A DNA stretch of 64,000 bases from Fimbriimonadaceae bacterium. Lineage in GTDB: Bacteria > Armatimonadota > Fimbriimonadia > Fimbriimonadales > Fimbriimonadaceae. The position numbers and the translations under genes are program-made. This document shows, piece by piece, positions 1 to 8,847 of this stretch (within the stretch, counting starts at the first letter, position 1; each line of letters starts with the position of its first letter). Below the pieces are notes generated by a model. It made no database searches. It worked only from the letters and a program-made list of their open reading frames with translations, and had not been told where the DNA came from. The stretch lies in contig JAIBBE010000016.1 in the NCBI GenBank assembly GCA_019694835.1, positions 1 to 64,000 of the forward strand. Direction: 5' to 3'.

Positions 1-10
1 AGTTGGCAGC

Positions 11-60
11 GCCGGGGTGCACAATTTCATCACCCCGGCCACCCAGCCACCCCGGCCACC
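11..60. repeat. Intergenic hairpin repeat, family E copy 1
   Basis: Perfect 9-bp stem GCCGGGGTG/CACCCCGGC around the 11-nt loop CACAATTTCAT, followed by a second CACCCCGGCCACC run. The same element recurs at 33720, 45197, 45267 and 54419, always between genes. It may end transcription of a gene lying before the window, but no T-run follows it. Confidence 0.75.
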
Positions 61-100
61 CAGCGCCAGCGCTTGCTTGCCAACCCAAGACGTATCAAGG

Positions 101-1312
101 ATGTATGATTCCTCCGTGGACATTTCCGTCGTGCGCCAGCAGTTTCCCGCTCTAGCTTCCGGGTTTGTCTTCCTCGAAAACGCGGGTGGCTCGCAGGTTC
201 CCAAGGTCGTCGCCGATGTGATTCGGGATTACATGCTGGAGAGCTATGTCCAACTCGGGGCCGGATACCCGAAATCTGATCAAGCCACCGAAACTGTTGA
301 CCGCGCCCACGACTTTGCCAATGTCCTGATGAACGGCACCGGGATCGGCAAGACCGTCCTCGGGCCCTCGACCACGCAGCTTTGCGCGATGCTCGCCGAC
401 TGTTATGCGCGCAATCTCCAGCCCGGCGACGAATTTATCGTTGCCGAGAACGGGCATGAATCGAACGTCGGGCCGTGGCTTCGCCTCCAAGACCGAGGCG
501 CGGTCGTCAAGATGTGGCGCATCGACCCCGAGACGCTCGCGATGCCGCTTGAGAGTCTCCAAGAACTCCTCACGCCGCGCACCAAGATCGTCGCGTTCCC
601 GCACGTCTCGAACATCCTCGGCGAGATTGCCGACGTCCGGGCGACTTCGGACTTGGCCCACGGGGTCGGGGCGCGAGTGGTCGTGGACGGCGTCGCCTTC
701 GCCCCCCATCAAGCCGTCGATGTCGCGGCATGGGACGCGGACTTCTATGGTTTCTCGACCTACAAGGTCTACGGACCGCACATGGCGGCGATGTTCGGAA
801 AGAACGAGGCGTGGGCGGAGCTGAATGGGCCAAACCACTTCTTCATTCCTGAGAATACACCGTACAAATTCGAACTCGGCGGCGCTAGCCACGAAGCTTG
901 TGCCGGACTGCTCGCCCTTGAGCGCTATCTCCAAGTCCTCGCCCCGGGCTGCACGGGCCGCGACCTGGTGGTTCAAGCATTCGGAGTGATGTCTGGACTT
1001 GAAGCCCCGCTTACGCAACGCCTGATTGCCGCTCTTTCCGCGCACCCCAACCTCCGCATCCTCGGCCCGGCGACCGCCGAGAATCGGGTCCCGACCGTGG
1101 GCTTCGTCCACGCGACCAAGACCTCGCGGGAGATCGCCGAGGCCGTTAACCGCGAGGGCATCGGGATTCGGCACGGCAACATGTATGCCTACCGCCTCTT
1201 TGAAGCCCTCGGTCTTGATCCAGACGACGGCGCGGTTCGCATCAGTGCGGTGCACTACAACACGGTCGAGGAAATCGACCGTGTGGTTGAGTGCGTGTAC
1301 GATGCTTGCTAA
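101..1312 (+). CDS. Class V aminotransferase, cysteine desulfurase-like (VC1184 subfamily)
   Basis: PLP enzyme of the NifS/SufS fold, 403 aa, probably cytoplasmic. Visible marks are the N-terminal FLENAGGSQVP segment, the conserved histidine in ENGHESN (about residue 119), the cofactor Asp in VVVDGVAFAPHQ (about 196) and the Schiff-base lysine in YGFSTYKVYGP (Lys222). The ATG at 101 was chosen because AAGG lies just upstream; an earlier in-frame ATG at 17 falls inside the hairpin repeat and would add a low-complexity, proline-rich leader. The family is annotated as cysteine desulfurase-like, but no suf or isc partner is nearby, so the substrate is unknown. The next gene is convergent, 18 bp away. 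Confidence 0.85.
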   Translation: MYDSSVDISVVRQQFPALASGFVFLENAGGSQVPKVVADVIRDYMLESYVQLGAGYPKSDQATETVDRAHDFANVLMNGTGIGKTVLGPSTTQLCAMLADCYARNLQPGDEFIVAENGHESNVGPWLRLQDRGAVVKMWRIDPETLAMPLESLQELLTPRTKIVAFPHVSNILGEIADVRATSDLAHGVGARVVVDGVAFAPHQAVDVAAWDADFYGFSTYKVYGPHMAAMFGKNEAWAELNGPNHFFIPENTPYKFELGGASHEACAGLLALERYLQVLAPGCTGRDLVVQAFGVMSGLEAPLTQRLIAALSAHPNLRILGPATAENRVPTVGFVHATKTSREIAEAVNREGIGIRHGNMYAYRLFEALGLDPDDGAVRISAVHYNTVEEIDRVVECVYDAC

Positions 1313-1330
1313 CTTGCCTGTATCTGGCCC

Positions 1331-2314
1331 TCAGTCCTTCGCCCAAAACATCGCGCCTGCGGGCTCACTGATCACCGCCGCCTTAAGGACCTGAACTGCC
1401 TTTCGCAGGCCCTCCATTGGCGACATGAGGCCGTCTTCGTGCTCGATGCTCAAAACGTTGTCATAGCCGACCATGCGCAGGTTTGAGACGAAGTCCTTCC
1501 ACCACTCGATGCCGTGCCCATAGCCCACCGAGCGGAACACCCATGATCGGGCGAGAATGTCGCCGTAGGACTTGGTGTCGAGGTTGCCGTTCAGGGCGGA
1601 ATTGCAGGGGTCGATGCGCGTGTCCTTGGCGTGGACATGATAAAGCGCACCCTCGGCCCCGAGTTCGCGAGCAGCCGCGATGGGATCGATTCCCTGCCAC
1701 CAGAGGTGAGACGGATCGAAATTTGCGCCGATGGCGTCGCCGTTCTTTCCGATACCGTTGCGGAGCTTCAGCAGGGTGTCGTTCGAGTAGCACACGAATC
1801 CCGGGTGCATTTCGATGCAGAACTTGACCCTGTTCTCCTTCAAATAGGCGGCCTGTTTTTTCCAATACGGCAGAACCCGACGGCTCCATTGCCACTCCAG
1901 AACCTCCCGAAACTCGTCCGGCCAGGCGCAGGTGACCCAGTTAGGGTTCTTCGCGTTCGGCCCGTCGCCCGGGCATCCGCTGAAGCCGTTCACGCACTCG
2001 ACGCCGAGGAGCGAGGCGAGCTTGACGGCGTTGACGAAGACCTCGTGGTGGTCATCGGCAATCGCCTTCACGGGATGGATGGGGTTACCGTGAACGCTGA
2101 TGGCACTGATGGTCAGGCCGCGCGAATGAACCTCTTTCAGCAGCTTGTCGCGAGCCTGCTTGCTCTCGATGAGCTGTGCGACGTCGATGTGGGCCGCGCC
2201 GGGGTAGGCGCCTGCGCCGAATTCGACAGCTTCGATCCCCTCCGCCTTGATGATATCGAGGGTCTCCGTGAGGTTCTTGTCACCGAACAAAGCGGTGAAG
2301 ATTCCAATCTTCAT
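1331..2314 (-). CDS. Sugar phosphate isomerase/epimerase (xylose isomerase-like TIM barrel)
   Basis: A 327-aa single-domain TIM barrel of the AP-endonuclease-2 superfamily, starting MKIGIFTALFGDKNL. Conserved metal-ligand positions are visible as acidic and histidine residues at strand ends: FCIEMHPGFV, GANFDPSHLWWQG, YHVHAKDT and the C-terminal SIEHED. The set FDPSHLWWQG plus HVHAKD is typical of the IolE/IolI-like sugar isomerases encoded in carbohydrate catabolism. No sugar kinase or transporter is adjacent, so the substrate cannot be named. A CAAACT hexamer lies 6 nt upstream of the ATG. Confidence 0.85.
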   Translation of the reverse strand: MKIGIFTALFGDKNLTETLDIIKAEGIEAVEFGAGAYPGAAHIDVAQLIESKQARDKLLKEVHSRGLTISAISVHGNPIHPVKAIADDHHEVFVNAVKLASLLGVECVNGFSGCPGDGPNAKNPNWVTCAWPDEFREVLEWQWSRRVLPYWKKQAAYLKENRVKFCIEMHPGFVCYSNDTLLKLRNGIGKNGDAIGANFDPSHLWWQGIDPIAAARELGAEGALYHVHAKDTRIDPCNSALNGNLDTKSYGDILARSWVFRSVGYGHGIEWWKDFVSNLRMVGYDNVLSIEHEDGLMSPMEGLRKAVQVLKAAVISEPAGAMFWAKD

Positions 2315-2356
2315 GCCCGTAGTTTGACAGGTGGCGGCAGGATGTGGAGCGATGCA

Positions 2357-3451
2357 TCAACGTGCCCGAATCCGCCCGCTCACAAGATCTTGCCCATCGA
2401 TGCCAACGAACGTGCCGTCCTGACCAACGGCAAGTAGCTTGGGCAGTTTGAGCTTGCCCAGAAGGCGTCCGGACCTCCCATCAAGCAGCCGATCGCCGGT
2501 GAGAACATTGCCGCCCACCCACTTGCCGGGTTCTTTGCTTGAGGCCATCCATTTGATCTTTCCGGTCGTGGCATCCGCGCAGACAAGAGAGGTGAACTCG
2601 GTGCCCCCGTAATTGTCCTCCTTGCCCCTCCGGTCGAGGATGCCGTAGGGTGAAATGTCCGAGGGATGGGCGAAGCGTCCGGGGACACGGCTGAGGTCGG
2701 AGCGGAAGACCCCGGTGCAATGTCTGCTCCGGTTGGTTCGCTCGTAGACTCCAAACGCCCCGCGTTCGGGGTTGCCGACAACGGAATCAAACGCCATCGC
2801 AAAGTCCGACAGATGGACGCGTTTAGTCTCCTTAAGCGTCTTCCTGTCAACTTCGACCACGCCCTTCTTATCATTGAAAGCATGACCGCCTTCGCCGATG
2901 ATAAAGAGCCATCGCTTCGGAGTGCTCCAGATGGGAACGCCGATGGGTGCCAGGATCTTCTCTGCGGTGGTATTCGTTTGGGCTTCCTTCCAAAGGAGCC
3001 TGCCCGTCACCGCATCGCTGTAGGTTCTGAGTCTTGAGTTCGCGTTCGGGGTCATGACGAACTGCCCGATGCGTCCAGGTCGTCCTAACACTCTGGAAAG
3101 GAGTTTCCCTGTGGCGAGGCTGTAGGTTTCGCCGGTCTCGATCTTGGTCATCCGGTTATAGCGCATGAGGGTCGCAAGCCCGAGGTCGCAGTCGACCTGA
3201 GGCTCGACGAACACGGCTTCGCCCATGGGCACGACCTTGCGCCGAAGCGGGTCGAACCAGAAGACCTGCCACTTCCTCTCGTGGATCGCGGTCCACATGA
3301 TTCCTCCTGACTTTGAGTCCGAAAGTGTGCTGGAAGGAGAATCCCCCGCCTGCTGAGGCCGGGATGCCCCTGAGGGCAGTGGAATGCGCCACTGTATCTG
3401 TACCCTTGGACCTGCAAGTGAAAGAACGATCGCGACGATTGCGGTGCTCAT
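2357..3451 (-). CDS. Secreted PQQ-like beta-propeller protein
   Basis: 364 aa from the ATG at 3451. The N-terminus MSTAIVAIVLSLAGP is a short hydrophobic segment that could act as a signal peptide. The body holds degenerate blade repeats of the PQQ-quinoprotein/outer-membrane-assembly type: YSLATGKLLSR, YSDAVTGRLLWKEA, CADATTGKIKWMAS and LDGRSGRLLGKL, each with the [DA]xxTGKxxW signature. No quinone-binding or catalytic residues can be recognised, so a binding or scaffold role is more likely than dehydrogenase activity. A longer reading frame upstream overlaps plsC and is rejected because its residues look like read-through. It ends 42 bp before the isomerase gene on the same strand. Confidence 0.65.
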   Translation of the reverse strand: MSTAIVAIVLSLAGPRVQIQWRIPLPSGASRPQQAGDSPSSTLSDSKSGGIMWTAIHERKWQVFWFDPLRRKVVPMGEAVFVEPQVDCDLGLATLMRYNRMTKIETGETYSLATGKLLSRVLGRPGRIGQFVMTPNANSRLRTYSDAVTGRLLWKEAQTNTTAEKILAPIGVPIWSTPKRWLFIIGEGGHAFNDKKGVVEVDRKTLKETKRVHLSDFAMAFDSVVGNPERGAFGVYERTNRSRHCTGVFRSDLSRVPGRFAHPSDISPYGILDRRGKEDNYGGTEFTSLVCADATTGKIKWMASSKEPGKWVGGNVLTGDRLLDGRSGRLLGKLKLPKLLAVGQDGTFVGIDGQDLVSGRIRAR

Positions 3452-3476
3452 GTGGTTTCGACGCTCATTACGAGGA

Positions 3477-4136
3477 CTAGGATTCCGGAAGCTCCAATTG
3501 CAGTCCACCCGTTGCGCAAAGGTCCACGAGCCGACGGGCCAGTTCTTGGCCAAACAGCTCACGATTCTCTTTCTCGTTCGCACCGGTGGCGGTCTCGGCA
3601 TAGGTGAAGGTCGGGCCGTAGATGACTTTCATCCGATGCCGCCGTAGCTTCTTCGAGCCCTTAGGCCACACGATCTGGGTGCCGACGATGCCGACGGGGA
3701 GCACCTTCGCGCCTGTCCGCTTCGCGAGCATGGCGACCCCGGGCGTCATCGGACCGAGAGCCTTGCCGTTGCCGCGTGTCCCTTCCGGAAAGAGGAGTAC
3801 GGCATGACCTGCCTGGAGCAGTTCAATCGCCTTGCGGATGGCTTCAGTGTCGTTCTCGCCGCGTTTGACCGGGAATGCGTCGAGGCTCCGAATCAGCCAT
3901 CCGAGGAAAAACACTTCGAACAGCTCTTTCTTGGCCATGAACGAGACGGCTCGCTTGGTGCCGCATGAAACGATCTCGGGGTCGAGGTAGCTGAAGTGCA
4001 CGGGCGCAACGATGACCGCCCCCTCCATCGGCACGTGCTCCTCGCCGATCGATCGCATCCCGCCGAGCGCACCGAAGAAGATGTGGCGGGCAATCCAGCG
4101 GACGAAGCGATACCAAAGCTTGCCCCGCGGATTCAT
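3477..4136 (-). CDS. plsC: 1-acyl-sn-glycerol-3-phosphate acyltransferase (PlsC family)
   Basis: Membrane-associated acyltransferase that would place the second acyl chain on lysophosphatidate in phospholipid synthesis. 219 aa from the ATG at 4136 (MNPRGKLWYRFVRWIARH). The catalytic HX4D motif is present as HFSYLD, and the acceptor-binding block as FPEGTRG, with the expected spacing of roughly 70 residues between them; VSFMAKKELFEV and LDAFPVKRGE are further family blocks. The start is supported by TATACT 6 nt upstream and by the fact that any upstream extension would translate the G-rich iteron block. The C-terminus is followed 25 bp later by the propeller gene on the same strand. Confidence 0.9.
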   Translation of the reverse strand: MNPRGKLWYRFVRWIARHIFFGALGGMRSIGEEHVPMEGAVIVAPVHFSYLDPEIVSCGTKRAVSFMAKKELFEVFFLGWLIRSLDAFPVKRGENDTEAIRKAIELLQAGHAVLLFPEGTRGNGKALGPMTPGVAMLAKRTGAKVLPVGIVGTQIVWPKGSKKLRRHRMKVIYGPTFTYAETATGANEKENRELFGQELARRLVDLCATGGLQLELPES

Positions 4137-4142
4137 GGCGAA

Positions 4143-4148
4143 AGTATA
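4143..4148 (-). promoter_or_regulatory. Candidate -10 element for plsC, leaderless spacing
   Basis: TATACT on the minus strand with 6 nt between it and the plsC ATG and no Shine-Dalgarno sequence. Transcription would start at or next to the start codon. No good -35 box is visible. Confidence 0.45.
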
Positions 4149-4149
4149 C

Positions 4150-4194
4150 GGGAGACGGGGTGCGGGGAGCGGGAGGCGGGGAGCGGGAGGCGGG
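4150..4194. repeat. G-rich iterons, left flank of the four-helix-bundle gene
   Basis: Imperfect 7-bp iterons of the type GGGAGCGGGAGGCGGG, with at least seven runs of three or more G. The inverse (C-rich) version lies downstream of the same small gene at 4606-4641, so the gene is enclosed by inverted repeats. The G-runs could form a quadruplex on this strand. Confidence 0.8.
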
Positions 4195-4228
4195 AAACGA
4201 GGGACAAGCAGGCGAGTATGCTTTGAGA

Positions 4229-4597
4229 GTGGCAACCTCGGGTTTTCAAGATCTGGATGTCTGGCGAGTTTCGATGCAGATGGTGAAGGAGATTTACATT
4301 GCAACACGTGCTCTGCCGAAGGATGAGATGTACGGCATTACGAGTCAAGTCAGGAGGGCTGCGGTCTCGATTCCAGCAAACATTGCCGAGGGTTATGCCA
4401 GGAATGCCTCAAAGGAGTATCTTCAATTTGTTGGAATTGCTGCCGGCAGTCAAGCTGAACTAACCACCCTCCTCATTTTAGTCAAAGAACTTTACGATAT
4501 TCCGAGCATCGACAGTTTGTTGGACCTTAACAAGCGTGTGGGCAGCATGTTATGGAATCTGAAGCTAGCGCTTCGGAACAAACTTTCGAACCCATAA
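4229..4597 (+). CDS. Four-helix-bundle protein (S23/IVP, TIGR02436-like)
   Basis: 122 aa. Family hallmarks are the N-terminal FQDLDVWR block, then SQVRRAAVSIPANIAEGYAR and the EYLQFVGIAAGSQAELTT helix. Members are small helical proteins first described from 23S rRNA intervening sequences and related to the Avd accessory protein of diversity-generating retroelements; their function in most genomes is unknown. GTG at 4229 is preferred because it places FQDLDVW at the usual distance from the N-terminus; ATG at 4274 is an alternative. No reverse transcriptase or rRNA gene is near. The gene is more AT-rich than its neighbours and lies between inverted G-rich iterons, which suggests it arrived as a unit. 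Confidence 0.85.
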   Translation: MATSGFQDLDVWRVSMQMVKEIYIATRALPKDEMYGITSQVRRAAVSIPANIAEGYARNASKEYLQFVGIAAGSQAELTTLLILVKELYDIPSIDSLLDLNKRVGSMLWNLKLALRNKLSNP

Positions 4598-4605
4598 CCT
4601 TCGCG

Positions 4606-4641
4606 ACTCCCGCCTCCCGCCTCCCGCTTCCCGCTTCCCGC
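4606..4641. repeat. C-rich iterons, right flank of the four-helix-bundle gene
   Basis: Five to six iterations of CCCGCCT/CCCGCTT, the reverse complement of the block at 4150-4194. It starts 9 bp after the stop codon of the small gene. Confidence 0.8.
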
Positions 4642-4676
4642 AATACAATGCGACGCGATTCGGGGGTGCCAACCAG

Positions 4677-4682
4677 TATGAT
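4677..4682 (+). promoter_or_regulatory. Candidate -10 element, leaderless start of the DPP-IV-like gene
   Basis: TATGAT with 6 nt to the GTG start at 4689 and no ribosome-binding site in between. Confidence 0.4.
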
Positions 4683-4688
4683 CCTGTT

Positions 4689-6788
4689 GTGAAAGCCTCG
4701 TTCTTCTTTCTCGCTGGCTTAGCCGTGTGCGCGTATGCCCAAGACCGCCTCCCGACGATGCCTGGCTACGAGCGCTATGCCGAAATGCGCGGCAAGATCG
4801 GGGGTTCGGTAGAGCGCGGCAATCTGCGGGTGACCTGGATCGAGGACGGGAGGGCCTTCACCTTCGACAAGGACGGCTCCACCCTGCGCTACGACGTGGC
4901 CACCCGCAAATCTGGGCCGTACTCCGCGCCCAGCGCACCGGCAAACGGCGGCCGACCGACGCCGCCCAGAAACGACCCGAACCAGCGCAGGCCCCGCCCC
5001 GAAAGGGGACGCCAATTCGCGATGGAATACAGCCCGGACGGCAAGCTCAAGGCCTTCTACAAGGACAATAACCTCTGGATTTCCACCGCCGACGATAAGA
5101 ACGCTTACGCCGCCACCACCGAGGGCAACGCGGCCAAGCGCATCAAATTCGGCTCGGGTAGCTGGGTCTACGGCGAGGAACTCGGTCAGAGGGACGCGAT
5201 GGGCTGGTCGCCGGACGGCAAGAAGATTTGGCTGTACCGCTTCGATGACAGCAAAGTCCTTCCGTACTACCTCGCGATGGGGGTCACGAACGTGCAGAAC
5301 TCCCTCGACACCGAGGCCTACCCCAAAGCCGGCGCTCCGAATCCCGAGGTTGACCTCTACGTCTACGACCTCGCGTCGAAGAAGCTGACCAAGGTCAAAG
5401 TCCGTCCCGGAGCATTCGACAGCGGGGTCGGGCACTACGTCTACGGTATCCGCTGGTCGCACGATGGGAAAGAGCTTTGGTTCCACCGCACGAACCGGAA
5501 GCAGAACGTCATGGAGTACTGCGCCGCCAATCCGAACACCGGCGCGGTGCGCGTGATCGTGAAAGAGGAATGGCCCGCGAGTTGGGTGGAGAACTCTCCG
5601 ACCCGCGTGTTTCTCGACGACACCGAGGCCAAGGATATGCCCGCGTACAAGGGCAAGATGCTCTGGTTCAGCGAGCGCAACGGCTACCGAAACCTGTACC
5701 TCGTCGACCTCGCGACGGGGAACACGAAACCGATCACCAAGAACGGCTTCGAGGTCGACTCCATCGTCCGCACAGATTACAAAAACGGGAAGCTCTGGTA
5801 CATGGGTCGTTCTGGCGAGAATCCGTACAAACTGCAACTTCACCGCGTAAACCTAGACGGAACCGGCGATGTTCGACTCACTGACCCCACCCTCAATCAC
5901 CGGGTAACCCTCGCCCCCGACGGCAAGCACTTCATCGATGTCGCCGAAGATCTCGATTCGCCACCGGTAACGCGCCTCGTCGATGACGAAGGCAAGATCA
6001 TCGAGACATTGAGGGAAAGTGATTTGTCCAAGTTCAGGGACTTGAAACTGGAGTTGGTAGAACGAATCGAGTTTCCGGCTGCTGATGGAAAGACGAAGCT
6101 CTATGGCACCTTGATGAAGCCCTCTAACTTCGACCCAAGCAAGAAGTATCCGATGATCGTGCAGGTCTACGGCGGACCGGAGTCGGGCACGGACCAAGAA
6201 TCCTTCCAACTCCCCAGCGCCACCACGGAGCTCGGCTACCTTGTTGCGTGGTTCGATGGTCGCGGTACTCAGGGCCGGGGAAAGGCCTTCAAGGACGCGG
6301 TCTACGGCAAGCTCGGGGTCGTCGAGATCGACGATCAAGCCGCCGGGGTCAAGTACCTCGCCCAGCGTCCGTACGTCGATGCCAGGCGAGTCGGCATTGA
6401 AGGCACGTCGTATGGCGGCTATGCGAGTGCGATGGCGATCCTGCGCCATCCGGACGTTTTCGCCGCTGCCTGCGCATCGTCCCCGGTTACCGACTGGCGC
6501 AACTACGACTCGATCTACACCGAGCGCTACATGTGGATTCCGCAGGAGAACGCGGCTGGATACGACGCTGGCTCGGCCATGAAGTACGCGGCGAACCTGA
6601 AGGGCCGGCTGATGCTGTTCTATGGCACCGCCGACAACAACGTCCACCCCGCCAACACCTACCAACTCGTGAAGGCCCTCAATGCCGCACAAAAGGGATA
6701 CGAACTGCAAGTCGGCCCGGATTGGGGACATTCTGGCCTGAACTTCGCGCGGATGATGGAGTTCTTCAACGACTGGCTCAAGCGCTAA
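4689..6788 (+). CDS. Secreted prolyl oligopeptidase, DPP-IV type (S9B)
   Basis: 699-aa serine exopeptidase that would remove dipeptides from proline-containing peptides outside the cytoplasm. A signal peptide is visible (MKASFFFLAGLAVCAYAQ). Residues about 30-450 form the N-terminal DPP-IV beta-propeller, with the substrate N-terminus-binding glutamate motif as SGSWVYGEELGQRD and repeated SPDGK blades. The C-terminal alpha/beta hydrolase carries the triad: Ser574 in GTSYGGYAS, Asp649 in GTADNN, His681 in DWGHSG, with the family's usual spacing. In canonical members the Glu motif reads DWVYEEE; here SWVYGEE keeps two glutamates. Start is GTG at 4689. The next gene follows 38 bp downstream. Confidence 0.92.
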   Translation: MKASFFFLAGLAVCAYAQDRLPTMPGYERYAEMRGKIGGSVERGNLRVTWIEDGRAFTFDKDGSTLRYDVATRKSGPYSAPSAPANGGRPTPPRNDPNQRRPRPERGRQFAMEYSPDGKLKAFYKDNNLWISTADDKNAYAATTEGNAAKRIKFGSGSWVYGEELGQRDAMGWSPDGKKIWLYRFDDSKVLPYYLAMGVTNVQNSLDTEAYPKAGAPNPEVDLYVYDLASKKLTKVKVRPGAFDSGVGHYVYGIRWSHDGKELWFHRTNRKQNVMEYCAANPNTGAVRVIVKEEWPASWVENSPTRVFLDDTEAKDMPAYKGKMLWFSERNGYRNLYLVDLATGNTKPITKNGFEVDSIVRTDYKNGKLWYMGRSGENPYKLQLHRVNLDGTGDVRLTDPTLNHRVTLAPDGKHFIDVAEDLDSPPVTRLVDDEGKIIETLRESDLSKFRDLKLELVERIEFPAADGKTKLYGTLMKPSNFDPSKKYPMIVQVYGGPESGTDQESFQLPSATTELGYLVAWFDGRGTQGRGKAFKDAVYGKLGVVEIDDQAAGVKYLAQRPYVDARRVGIEGTSYGGYASAMAILRHPDVFAAACASSPVTDWRNYDSIYTERYMWIPQENAAGYDAGSAMKYAANLKGRLMLFYGTADNNVHPANTYQLVKALNAAQKGYELQVGPDWGHSGLNFARMMEFFNDWLKR

Positions 6789-6826
6789 CCCGGATTCGGG
6801 CCCGTGAAAGTCAGCCACAATCGACC

Positions 6827-8098
6827 ATGACCCGCCGCGAGTTCTTTATCGCATCTGCTGGCGCGATCGCGTTTCGCAACGATGCGCTCGATGTCGTTGA
6901 GCGCATCGTGGGGAAGACGGTCGGGAACTCGGGGGCCCCCGACGACGAGGAGTTCTGGGCCCAAATCCAACAGGCATTCGCGCTGGATCGTAACACCGTG
7001 AACTTCAACAACGGCGGCGTTTCTCCGTCTCCGCGCATCGTCCAGGATGCGCTCCGGCGCCAGCTCGAGTACGCCAACCAGGCACCGAGCATCTATATGT
7101 GGCAGCAACTCGAGCCCGAAGTCGAGTCGGTGCGGCGACGACTCGCGCGGACCTTTGGATGCGATGCCGAAGAGATCGCCATCACACGAAACGCCAGTGA
7201 GGCACTCGAAACTTGCCTGCTCGGGTTCGATTTCAACGCTGGCGACGAAGTTCTGACGACGTGGCTGGACTACCCGCGCATGATCACCACGATTCGTCAA
7301 CGCGAGCGGCGCGACGGGGTGAAGATGGTCCAAGTGCAGCCGCCCCACCATCCGCAAAGCCATAAGGAGTTGCTCGCAGCATTCGAGGCAGGCATCACGC
7401 CCAAGACCCGCCTCATCCTCGTTTCCCAGGTTTCGTTCTTGAACGGTCAGATCTTCCCGGTACGCGACGTTTGTCGGCTTGGCGAGAGGCACGGCATCCC
7501 CGTGATCGTCGACGGAGCCCATGCCTTCGCCCAGTTCCCCTTCAAACGCAACGACCTGGAATGCGAGTATTACGGGACTTCGCTGCACAAGTGGCTGATG
7601 GCCCCCGTGGGCACCGGGTTCCTCTTCGTTAAGAAGGCGAAGATCGAAGGGTTATGGTCCCTGTACGCTGCCGAGGAGAAGCAGAAGGCGGACATCCGAA
7701 AATACGAGGAGATCGGGACCCACCCCGCAGCAAACCACAACGCGATTGGCGAGGCCCTGACCTTCAGCGAGATGATTGGCTTTGAACGGAAAGCGGCACG
7801 GCTCCGATACCTGAGACGGCGCTGGACCGATCGGCTTGCCGGGCTGAGCCGGGTTCGCTTCCACACCAACCTCGCCCCCGAACATTCCTGCGGACTCACG
7901 ACGGTGGGAATCTGGGGCGTGAAGCCAGCCGACCTGCAGTCGTGGCTGATGACCAAGCATGGGATTTACGTCACCGGCATCGCCCACGAAGCGTTTGAAG
8001 GCATTCGGGTGACTCCCAACGTCTACTCGACCGTCGACGAGGTCGATCGCTTTGCCGAGGCGATGGTGACTGCGGCCACAAAGGGGATCAGCGTCTGA
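6827..8098 (+). CDS. Class V aminotransferase, isopenicillin-N-epimerase-like, with Tat-like leader
   Basis: 423 aa from the ATG at 6827. PLP fold-type I enzyme: [11 protein letters not shown] near the N-terminus, [10 protein letters not shown], cofactor Asp in [12 protein letters not shown] and the Schiff-base lysine in [10 protein letters not shown]. These motifs match the subgroup annotated as isopenicillin N epimerase/CefD-like rather than SufS. The N-terminus [16 protein letters not shown] has a twin-arginine RREFF box and a short hydrophobic stretch, so Tat export is possible, which would be fitting for a cofactor-loaded enzyme. Its stop shares one base with the queC start, so it is co-transcribed with queC and queE, though no link to queuosine is known for this family. 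Confidence 0.82.
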   Translation: MTRREFFIASAGAIAFRNDALDVVERIVGKTVGNSGAPDDEEFWAQIQQAFALDRNTVNFNNGGVSPSPRIVQDALRRQLEYANQAPSIYMWQQLEPEVESVRRRLARTFGCDAEEIAITRNASEALETCLLGFDFNAGDEVLTTWLDYPRMITTIRQRERRDGVKMVQVQPPHHPQSHKELLAAFEAGITPKTRLILVSQVSFLNGQIFPVRDVCRLGERHGIPVIVDGAHAFAQFPFKRNDLECEYYGTSLHKWLMAPVGTGFLFVKKAKIEGLWSLYAAEEKQKADIRKYEEIGTHPAANHNAIGEALTFSEMIGFERKAARLRYLRRRWTDRLAGLSRVRFHTNLAPEHSCGLTTVGIWGVKPADLQSWLMTKHGIYVTGIAHEAFEGIRVTPNVYSTVDEVDRFAEAMVTAATKGISV

Positions 8099-8847
8099 TG
8101 AACGCACCCAAGGCGGTCGTGCTCCTGAGCGGCGGTTTGGATTCTGCGACGACGCTGGCCATCGCTCGGTCGCTGGGCTTCGAAGCCTATGCGCTTTCGT
8201 TGGAGTACGGACAACGACACGAGATCGAACTTGCCGCCGCGCGACGCGTCGCAATCGCTCTGGGTGCGCAGCGACATCTCGTACTCCCCCTCGACCTGCG
8301 TGCTTTCGGCGGCTCCGCCTTGACCGACGATATCGAGGTGCCAAAGAGTACTTTCGCCGTCTCGTTGATTCCGAAAAGCACGGGACTCGAGATTCCGGGA
8401 TCGACGGAGGTGCGAGAATGTCGTCCCATGCCACCCACGGAAGGCATCCCCGTTACGTACGTCCCCGCAAGAAACACGATCTTCTTGTCCCTCGCGTTGG
8501 GGTGGGCCGAGGTCCTGGGTGCCCAAGACATCTTCATCGGGGTCAACGCGGTGGATTACTCCGGCTATCCGGACTGCCGCCCGGAATTCATCCAGTCCTT
8601 CGAAAAAACCGCCAATCTGGCGACGAAGGCGGGAGTCGAAGGCCGACCGTTCCGAATCCACGCTCCGCTCGTCGAACTGACGAAGCCCGAGATCATCCGC
8701 AAGGGATTGGACTTGGGCGTGAATTACGGCATTACTCACTCCTGCTACGATCCCGACCCCGAAGGGAAAGCATGCGGACTTTGTGACAGCTGCCGAATCC
8801 GGCGAAGCGCCTTCGCGGAACTCGGCATGGATGATTCGGCTCCATGA
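8098..8847 (+). CDS. queC: 7-cyano-7-deazaguanine synthase QueC, with in-frame repeat insertion
   Basis: Converts 7-carboxy-7-deazaguanine to preQ0 with ATP and ammonia in queuosine/7-deazaguanine synthesis. 249 aa. The PP-loop SGGLDS is at residues 11-16, [16 protein letters not shown] follows, then TYVPARNT and [12 protein letters not shown]. The zinc site is Cys216, Cys226, Cys229, Cys232. Between DDIEVPK and GIPVTYVP there are about 32 residues, where relatives have roughly 8-14; the extra peptide [21 protein letters not shown] is encoded by DNA related to the 84-bp repeat found 1.1 kb downstream. The ligand-binding motifs on both sides are intact, so the enzyme is probably active. Overlaps queE by ATGA. 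Confidence 0.95.
   Translation: MNAPKAVVLLSGGLDSATTLAIARSLGFEAYALSLEYGQRHEIELAAARRVAIALGAQRHLVLPLDLRAFGGSALTDDIEVPKSTFAVSLIPKSTGLEIPGSTEVRECRPMPPTEGIPVTYVPARNTIFLSLALGWAEVLGAQDIFIGVNAVDYSGYPDCRPEFIQSFEKTANLATKAGVEGRPFRIHAPLVELTKPEIIRKGLDLGVNYGITHSCYDPDPEGKACGLCDSCRIRRSAFAELGMDDSAP
8371..8440 (-). repeat. Diverged copy of the 84-bp repeat (family A) inside queC
   Basis: On the plus strand 8410-8440 matches the reverse complement of the repeat units at 9542-9790 at 28 of 31 positions (GTGCGAGAATGTCGTCCCAT core), and the AAGCACGGGACT block at 8376-8387 matches the other end of the unit. It is read in frame within queC. Confidence 0.75.

Noticed and set aside
17..100. Upstream in-frame start of the first aminotransferase
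   Set aside because: It would translate the family E hairpin; the ATG at 101 has an AAGG just upstream and fits the family N-terminus.
152..1255. Long antisense reading frames opposite the first aminotransferase and many other genes
   Set aside because: High GC third positions create long open frames opposite genes; these lack any family motif and the true frames do have them.
3452..3601. Longer start of the propeller protein
   Set aside because: It would overlap plsC by 125 bp and add a basic, low-complexity leader before a clear signal-like segment.
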